64,000 nucleotides of DNA, taken from NCBI GenBank assembly GCA_015229005.1, contig JADGCL010000002.1, positions 1 through 64,000 on the forward strand, read 5' to 3'. The notes beneath the pieces were generated by a model. That model was not told the origin of the DNA, ran no database searches, and saw only the letters and a program-made list of their open reading frames with translations. Positions 58,135 through 64,000 of this stretch are shown here, in pieces (position 1 is the stretch's first letter; each line of letters begins with the position of its first letter). The position numbers and the translations under genes are program-made. Source of the DNA: Magnetococcales bacterium (GTDB taxonomy: Bacteria; Pseudomonadota; Magnetococcia; Magnetococcales; JADGCL01).

Positions 58135-58962
58135 ATGAACTATTCGCCCCTCCTGACCGTCATGGTCCGCGCCGCCCGCAAGGCCGGCGCCCTCGCCGTC
58201 CAGTTCTTCGATCGCCGTCACCAACTGGAGGTGGCCTTCAAGGGCAAGGATGACCCGGTCACTTCTGCCGACACCGCCGTGGAGAAGGAAATTCTCTTCC
58301 ACCTCCGCAAGGCCTATCCGCGTTACGGAATCCTGGCCGAGGAGAGTCCCCCGTCGACCGGCAAGGAAGAATGGCAGTGGGTGGTCGACCCCATCGACGG
58401 CACCCTCAACTTCCTCCACGGCAATCCCCACTTCGCCCTCTCGATCGGCCTGGCACGGGGCGACGAGCTCCAGGCGGGCGTGGTCTACGACCCGGTCCGC
58501 GACGAACTTTTCACCGCCGAAAGGGGAAGGGGGGCCTTTCTCAACGACCAGCGTATTCGCGTCAGTGATCGCGGCACCTTGAACGGGGCCCTGATCGCCA
58601 CCGGTTTTCCGTTGCGCCGGAAACACCTGGCCGCCCCCTATCTCTCCTCGTTCGCCGCCGTCTTCGCCGCCAGCGCCGATATCCGCCGCGCCGGCAGCGC
58701 CTCGCTGGACCTGGCCTATACTGCCGCCGGTCGCTTCGATGGTTTCTGGGAGTCGGGGCTGAGCCCCTGGGACATCGCCGCCGGCTGCATCATCGTCCAG
58801 GAGGCGGGGGGGTTCTGCAGTGATTTCCAGGGAGGCAATCAATTCCTGGGTTCGGGGAACATCGTCGCCGGCAATCCCAACCTGCACCGGCACCTCCTGA
58901 CGACCCTGGAGGGATCGGAGCTCCCTCAGGCCCTGGGTCAATCCGGGACCGGTCCGGGATAA
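58135..58962 (+). CDS. suhB: Inositol-1-monophosphatase family protein
   Basis: MNYSPLLTVMVRAARKAGALAVQFF...DPVTSADTAVEKEI...WVVDPIDGTLNFLHGNPHFALSIGLARG...GLSPWDIAAGCIIVQEAGG. Confidence 0.95.
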   Translation: MNYSPLLTVMVRAARKAGALAVQFFDRRHQLEVAFKGKDDPVTSADTAVEKEILFHLRKAYPRYGILAEESPPSTGKEEWQWVVDPIDGTLNFLHGNPHFALSIGLARGDELQAGVVYDPVRDELFTAERGRGAFLNDQRIRVSDRGTLNGALIATGFPLRRKHLAAPYLSSFAAVFAASADIRRAGSASLDLAYTAAGRFDGFWESGLSPWDIAAGCIIVQEAGGFCSDFQGGNQFLGSGNIVAGNPNLHRHLLTTLEGSELPQALGQSGTGPG

Positions 58963-58968
58963 TCGGGA

Positions 58969-59838
58969 TCACAACTCCAGAGCCACCATCTCGCTGTAGA
59001 GAAAATCCACCTCCCCGGCCCCGGCGGGGACTCCCACCGCCGGCGGGCGATAGAGGCGCGGCTGGGTATCCTCGGCAGCCCAGGCCAGAACCGGTCGGGT
59101 CGCCACGAGACGGGTCGGAATCGACAGCAGGGCCACCCCCAGCCGCCTCCGAACGCCGGCGGCCAGAGGACCCAGACCCCCGGCGAGGATCCCGGGGTCG
59201 CTCGCATGCAGAACCCGCAACATCGGCAACCGTTTGTAGCGGCAAAACGTTCCCACCAGGTACGACCATCCCGCCCCGCCATCGCCCAGGGCCAGATGCA
59301 CCAGCCAGGGATAGCGCCGGTGCCAGCGGAAATCCTCGGCGGCCTGACCGCGCAGCCGCTCGCCGATAGCGGCGTGATCCCCGACCACCTCCCAGCGCCG
59401 CGAGAAGAACCCGGTCGGGGAGAGGGCCGGGACGACCCAGAATCGACCCGGCAGACGCCGAAAACCCAGCCGCTCGCAAATGGCCGCCACCTCGGCCGTC
59501 GGCGTCAGACTGGTGAAATGACACCCCTTCCGCCCCAGCGCCGCCAGCAACAGCCGCAGGCTCTCCCGACGCCACGCCGGCAGGACGCACCAACTGCCCA
59601 GGTTGCAGAACAGCGCCTTTTGCCCCGCAACCGACCGCTCGGAATAAAGACCCAGAATGACCCCCACTACCCGCCCCTCATGGCGCAAATGAAAGCCGTA
59701 ATCGGGCTTGTCCGACAGCCAGGGATAGCGACAAAGTCCCAGCCAGTCGGCGACCGGAATATGGGACGGCAGCTCTTCGTGCAGAAACCGGCAAACCGGG
59801 TCGAGATCCGCTTCCTGGATGGGACAAAGTGTGGCCAT
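58969..59838 (-). CDS. GNAT-like acetyltransferase / hypothetical
   Basis: LCPIQEADLDPVCRFLHEEL...GFHLRHEGRVVGVILGLYSERSVAGQKALFCNLGSWCVLPAWRRESLRLLLAALGRKGCHFTSLTPTAEVAAICERLGFRRL. Confidence 0.6.
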   Translation of the reverse strand: MATLCPIQEADLDPVCRFLHEELPSHIPVADWLGLCRYPWLSDKPDYGFHLRHEGRVVGVILGLYSERSVAGQKALFCNLGSWCVLPAWRRESLRLLLAALGRKGCHFTSLTPTAEVAAICERLGFRRLPGRFWVVPALSPTGFFSRRWEVVGDHAAIGERLRGQAAEDFRWHRRYPWLVHLALGDGGAGWSYLVGTFCRYKRLPMLRVLHASDPGILAGGLGPLAAGVRRRLGVALLSIPTRLVATRPVLAWAAEDTQPRLYRPPAVGVPAGAGEVDFLYSEMVALEL

Positions 59839-60090
59839 ATCGCGCCCGGAAAGAGGATAGATCTCCTGCAAAAGGAAGGAGCTCCATGACGGAACCGTCA
59901 GATCAAGTCCCTCCCTGGAAGACTCTTCCCGTCCATCAACAGGCCAACGAGGGAGAGACCCCCATCCTGGAGAATGACCCGGCAAAGGTCAACACCGACC
60001 GCCGCCGGACAAACCCGCCCCGAAAGGAGATGAATCGGGCCAGGGGATTGCGGTATGATGGCAACCGCTTGCCACCGGAACGGATCATGT

Positions 60091-60157
60091 CGGGGGCTTC
60101 GCCCCCGAACCCCCACTGGGGGGCGGCAAAGCCTCCCCCCAGACCCCCCAGCCCCTT
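60091..60157. repeat. Intergenic GGGGGCTTCGCCCCC-type palindromic repeat, copy C
   Basis: cgggggcttcgcccccgaacccccactggggggcggcaaagcctccccccagacccccc; same core as 17851 and 17927. Confidence 0.9.
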
Positions 60158-60177
60158 TTGGGAAGTGGGAAGTGCTT

Positions 60178-60999
60178 ATGACGCCCCCCGGAGATCCGGT
60201 CGACTCCTACTCGCGACTCGGCGCCGGAGTCTACGAAGACGCGGTCAACAAGAGTCTCCTGCACTACGGGGAGGCGAGTCGGGAGTTCCTGGAGGGGCTC
60301 TGCTGGCGGCCCGGGGAGCGCCGCCTCCTGGACATCGGCTGCGGCACGGGGATGCTCTTCGATCTCCTCGGAGAGAAACTGGCCGCGTTGGGCATCACCG
60401 CCCTGGGGATCGACCCCGCCGCCGGAATGTTGGCCATCGCCCGGGAAAAACACCAGGGAAAACCCCATCTCACCTTTGCGGAGGGTTCCTTCGAGCGGAT
60501 CCCGCTCCCCGACGACGAGGTCGACCGCATCGTCTCGGTCTTCGCGCTCCACTGGGTCCCCGATATCGCCGCCGCGGCCCGGGAGATGGCCAGGGTCCTC
60601 AAAAAGGATGGGGAGGCGGACCTGATCCTGATCGCCAAGGGGGACGGCGCCAGGTTTCACAAGGCGGTGAGTCAGGCCCTCCGCAAACATCTCTCCTTCG
60701 CCGAGATCATGAAGACGACCACCATGGTCCGCAGCGTCGACGAGGCAAAACTGCGCCTGGCGCTGGAACCCCTGATCGCGGGAAGAGAAAGCCTGATCCG
60801 GACCCGCGAGCGCGTGGTCCATGCCAGCTTCGAGGAGCACATGCGCTGGTGGCAGGCGCGGGCGGCCACGGTCTTCGCCACCGTCCGGGACAAGGAGAAG
60901 TTCCTCGGGGATCTCCGCGAGGAGTTGGAAAAAACGGCCACGGATCAGGGGATTCCCTTCGATTCGGTCACCATCACCGTGCATGTGGGAGCAGCCTGA
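60178..60999 (+). CDS. SAM-dependent class I methyltransferase
   Basis: ERRLLDIGCGTGMLFDLLGEKLAALGITALGIDPAAGMLAIAREKH...DDEVDRIVSVFALHWVPDIAAAAREMARVLKKDGEADL. Confidence 0.88.
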   Translation: MTPPGDPVDSYSRLGAGVYEDAVNKSLLHYGEASREFLEGLCWRPGERRLLDIGCGTGMLFDLLGEKLAALGITALGIDPAAGMLAIAREKHQGKPHLTFAEGSFERIPLPDDEVDRIVSVFALHWVPDIAAAAREMARVLKKDGEADLILIAKGDGARFHKAVSQALRKHLSFAEIMKTTTMVRSVDEAKLRLALEPLIAGRESLIRTRERVVHASFEEHMRWWQARAATVFATVRDKEKFLGDLREELEKTATDQGIPFDSVTITVHVGAA

Positions 61000-61002
61000 A
61001 CC

Positions 61003-61227
61003 ATGAAACGGGAAGAGATCGTCGAACGGTTGAAGGCACGATTGGCAAAGGAGAAGATCGTCATCCGCGAGGAGACGGATCCCCTCGATCTCGACTCCTT
61101 CCTGATCGTCGAACTCATCGCCTGGGCCCAGGACGAGCTGGGGATCGCCCTGGATGTGGCGGCAATGGATTTTTCGGTCTTTGCCAGTTTCGACGCCCTC
61201 GCGGAACACATCTTCGACACCCAGTGA
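61003..61227 (+). CDS. Acyl-carrier-protein-like protein
   Basis: REEIVERLKARLAKEKIVIREETDPLDLDSFLIVELIAWAQDELGIALDVAAMDFSVFASFDALAEHI: ACP fold with DS(F) phosphopantetheine-type site. Confidence 0.8.
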   Translation: MKREEIVERLKARLAKEKIVIREETDPLDLDSFLIVELIAWAQDELGIALDVAAMDFSVFASFDALAEHIFDTQ

Positions 61228-61254
61228 GCCGGGCGCGGCGCAAAACCGGGCCAT

Positions 61255-62283
61255 TCAGGGAACGGCGACCCTCGCCAGGAGTTCGGCGACGAAGCGATCC
61301 GCCGTCACCCCTTCCGCCTCCGCCTCGTAGGTCAGGATCAGGCGGTGGCGCAGGACCTCGAACGCCACCGCGTGGAAATCCCCGGGGGTGACGTAGTCGC
61401 GCCCCGAGAGCCAGGCGTGGGCCCGGGCGCACCGGTCCAGGGCGATCGTCGCCCGGGGGCTCGCCCCGTAGCGGACCCAGCCCGCCAGCTCGCTCCCGAA
61501 GGGTGACGGATCCCGGGTCGCCAGGACCAGACGCACCGGATAGGACTCGAGGGCGGGGGCAAGATGCACCTCCAGGACCTGCCGCCGGGCGGCGAAGAGG
61601 GTCTCCTGGGTCACGACCGGCGGCGGCAGGAGCGCCGTCGCGTCTCCGGGGGCGGCCAACGCCGCCAGCGCCTCGCCCCGGGCGAGCCGCAGGATCTCCG
61701 CCTCCGCCCCGGCCCCGGGGTAGTCGATCCGGACCTTCATGAGAAACCGGTCGAGCTGGGCCTCGGGCAGGGGGTAGGTCCCCTCCTGCTCGATCGGGTT
61801 CTGGGTCGCCATCACCAGAAAGAGCCGCGGCAGGGGATGCGTCTCCTGCCCCACCGTCACCTGCCGCTCCGCCATCGCCTCCAGCAGGGCCGACTGCACC
61901 TTCGCCGGCGCCCGGTTGACCTCGTCGGCAAGGACTAGATTGTGGAAGACCGGTCCCGGACGGAACCGGAACGACCCCTCCTCCGGGCGATAGACCTCCG
62001 TCCCCACCAGGTCCGACGGCAGGAGATCCGGGGTGAACTGGATACGGTGGAAATCCCCCTCCAGGGAGGCGGCGAGCGCCCGCACCGCCCGCGTCTTCGC
62101 AAGCCCCGGCGCCCCCTCCACCAGAAGATGCCCATCGGCCAGGAGGGCCACCAGCAGGGAGCGGATCAGCCCCTCCTGACCGATCACCTGCCGTTCCAGA
62201 TGTTCCCGCAACGCCCGCAAGGCTTCCTGTCCCGACACCGTCTTCACCCCTCCGCCAGCGTCCACCCGCCCCCACCCTCCCAA
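61255..62283 (-). CDS. MoxR-family AAA+ ATPase
   Basis: LLVEGAPGLAKTRAVRALAASLEGDFHRIQFTPDLLPSDLVGTEVYRP...VLADEVNRAPAKVQSALLEAMAERQVTVG...ATQNPIEQEGTYPLPEAQLDRFLMKV. Confidence 0.95.
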   Translation of the reverse strand: MGGWGRVDAGGGVKTVSGQEALRALREHLERQVIGQEGLIRSLLVALLADGHLLVEGAPGLAKTRAVRALAASLEGDFHRIQFTPDLLPSDLVGTEVYRPEEGSFRFRPGPVFHNLVLADEVNRAPAKVQSALLEAMAERQVTVGQETHPLPRLFLVMATQNPIEQEGTYPLPEAQLDRFLMKVRIDYPGAGAEAEILRLARGEALAALAAPGDATALLPPPVVTQETLFAARRQVLEVHLAPALESYPVRLVLATRDPSPFGSELAGWVRYGASPRATIALDRCARAHAWLSGRDYVTPGDFHAVAFEVLRHRLILTYEAEAEGVTADRFVAELLARVAVP

Positions 62284-62521
62284 TCAGGGATTATTTCATG
62301 CGGCCGGCGGCGGCTGTCAACCCATCCCCCCAGGAAAAAAACGGCACCGATTTTTCCCCATCCGGGGTGTCGCCGCGACCTTCACCCCCTGTAGACTGGC
62401 GCCGACGCCCGACCCCGCTCCTTCGAGGGAGCCCGACCGGCCCTCTCCCCGAGCCTCACGCCCCCGGACCGTCCCGCTAGGACCGTCCGGGAACAGGGGA
62501 AGCGGCCCAACCTCTGGACCG

Positions 62522-63139
62522 ATGCCGACCATGACGACCGAAACCCTCGCCGCCACGCTCCCGATGGCCCAGATATCGGCCATTCTCACCGCCTACTTCC
62601 CGGTGGCCCTGGCGGAGATGGGTGACAAGAGTCAACTGGTCTGCATGACCCTCGCCTCGCGCTATCGCCCCTGGCCGATATTCCTCGGCGCCGGGAGCGC
62701 CTTCATCCTCTTGAACATCCTGGCGGTCCTCTTCGGGGCGACGGTGGCCGCGTGGGTCCCGGAGCGGCTCCTGACGATCGGCGTCGCCCTGCTCTTCGCC
62801 GGTTTCGGGCTCCACACCCTCTTCGCCGCTGAACCGGACGCAAAAGAAGCTGCGGTGGAAGGCCCGCACCACCACGGGGCGATCACCGCTTTTCTGATGG
62901 TTTTTCTGTCGGAGTTTGGGGACAAGACCCAGATCGTGGTCGCCGGCCTGGCCGGAACCGCCGCGAGCCCTGCCGCCATCTGGCTCGGGGCGACGGCGGC
63001 CCTCCTCACCACCACCGCCCTCGGCATCTGGGCGGGACGCGCCCTCCATGGCAGGCTGCCGCTCGCCCACCTCAAACGCGGCGCCGGCATCCTCTTCCTG
63101 CTGCTCGCGGCCATGGCAGCGCTGAAGGCGGCGGCCTGA
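62522..63139 (+). CDS. TMEM165/GDT1 (UPF0016) family cation transporter
   Basis: Two ExGDKS/T motifs: VALAEMGDKSQLVCMTLASRY and FLSEFGDKTQIVVAGLAG; six TM-like segments. Confidence 0.92.
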   Translation: MPTMTTETLAATLPMAQISAILTAYFPVALAEMGDKSQLVCMTLASRYRPWPIFLGAGSAFILLNILAVLFGATVAAWVPERLLTIGVALLFAGFGLHTLFAAEPDAKEAAVEGPHHHGAITAFLMVFLSEFGDKTQIVVAGLAGTAASPAAIWLGATAALLTTTALGIWAGRALHGRLPLAHLKRGAGILFLLLAAMAALKAAA

Positions 63140-63407
63140 AGAAGCGCCCCTTCCCAGGAAGTTCACCTCCGCAATGCGAAGGCCCGCCCTTTCCCAAGAA
63201 CTCCACCTCCACAAAAGGTTCGATGGAGCGTCTCAAAAGGTGATGATCCGTCCAAAGAGGTCTGGTAGGATGGGCGGGGGAGGTTCTGTGAGCGGTGCGT
63301 GGAACGTCTCCTCTCCCGCGCAGGAAGTCCGCCGACGCGGCGCTGTGCCTCGGTCGGTGAAATGACAAGGGAAGGAGCCGGCAGGACCGACGCAAAAGGA
63401 GATCACC

Positions 63408-63710
63408 GTGAGTGCTGCCGTAACGTTCGACACCCATGCCTACATCAAGGAACTGAAGGCCGCCGGGTTTACCGAGGAACAAGCCGAAGTCCAGTCAAAA
63501 GCCCTCTCCAGCATCTTCAGGGCGAACCTGGATGAGTTGGCCACAAGACGGGACCTCAAGGAACTGGAGCTGTCCACCAAGGGAGATTTGCGGCAGCTGG
63601 AAACCAAGATCGCCGAGGTCAAGGCCGAACTCATCAATTGGATGTTCGGCGTGGCCGCCGGGCAGGCGATGTTCATCATCGCCATCCTCAAAATGTTCCC
63701 ATCCCGCTGA
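63408..63710 (+). CDS. Small coiled-coil + C-terminal TM protein (DUF1640/CCDC90-like), copy 2
   Basis: MSAAVTFDTHAYIKELKAAGFTEEQAEVQSKAL...WMFGVAAGQAMFIIAILKMFPSR; GTG start. Confidence 0.85.
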   Translation: MSAAVTFDTHAYIKELKAAGFTEEQAEVQSKALSSIFRANLDELATRRDLKELELSTKGDLRQLETKIAEVKAELINWMFGVAAGQAMFIIAILKMFPSR

Positions 63711-63723
63711 ACCCCGGTGATTC

Positions 63724-63999
63724 CTAGCGAATCACCGCATGCAGGCGGATCGCGAGTACCCGGGGGGACATTTCCCCGAGCTGCTCCAGGAGCCCTTCCA
63801 GGACGGAAACCTTCTCGTCATCGCGAAAGAACTCCCGGACCTCCTCGCTGAAACGGTCGCTCCCGACCTCCCGATTGGCGAGATCATCGGCCAGGAGATA
63901 CCCCTCCGCCGTCAGGCTCGGCAGTCCCACGTCCCCGGTCACGACCCCTTCGCGCCGCTTCTCCTCGAAGAGGGGACCCCATTCGCGATAGTCGAAGCG
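63724..63999 (-). CDS. C-terminal part of a hypothetical protein (N-terminus outside window)
   Basis: Minus-strand frame open to window edge: RFDYREWGPLFEEKRREGVVTGDVGLPSLTAEGYLLADDLANREVGSDRFSEEVREFFRDDEKVSVLEGLLEQLGEMSPRVLAIRLHAVIR. Confidence 0.55.
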   Translation of the reverse strand, partial: RFDYREWGPLFEEKRREGVVTGDVGLPSLTAEGYLLADDLANREVGSDRFSEEVREFFRDDEKVSVLEGLLEQLGEMSPRVLAIRLHAVIR

Positions 64000-64000
64000 G

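Noticed and set aside
62395-62521. yybP-ykoY (Mn2+) riboswitch before the TMEM165-family gene
   Set aside because: Region has a GGACCGTCC direct/inverted repeat but not the conserved riboswitch loops; not claimed without an Infernal search.

Overview
A 64-kb, GC-rich, densely packed bacterial chromosomal window, proteobacterial in style. Most of it is housekeeping:
- F1 ATP synthase operon (atpHAGDC) followed by glmU-glmS
- cytochrome bc1 operon (Rieske, cyt b, cyt c1) followed by TlpA-like, CutA and CcdA genes
- gap, a ThiS-ThiG fusion, rlmD, a siroheme synthase N-domain gene, trmL-like, suhB, an M48/DUF898 pair, and a VapBC-type toxin-antitoxin pair
- an MSHA-type pilus/secretion operon (mshM/DamX-like, mshL, TPR protein, mshE)
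- a flagellar filament cluster (flgK, flgL, two fliW, two flagellins, fliD, two fliS, fliT-like).

The most unusual items are:
1. a 1427-aa protein encoded directly behind gap, with a PPDK/PEP-synthase-like ATP-grasp plus phosphohistidine module, a ~900-aa unrecognised N-terminal region and no C-terminal PEP-binding barrel
2. a 960-aa flagellin whose middle is about five imperfect ~100-aa Ala-rich repeats, in a locus with duplicated fliW and fliS
3. a signalling cluster with two atypical cytidylate-kinase-like proteins, one fused to cNMP-binding and receiver domains
4. a short motif upstream of both glmS and thiSG that diverges mostly at codon third positions.

The very long antisense ORFs in the track are judged to be GC-rich shadow frames. 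All family calls come from reading motifs; no database search was run.
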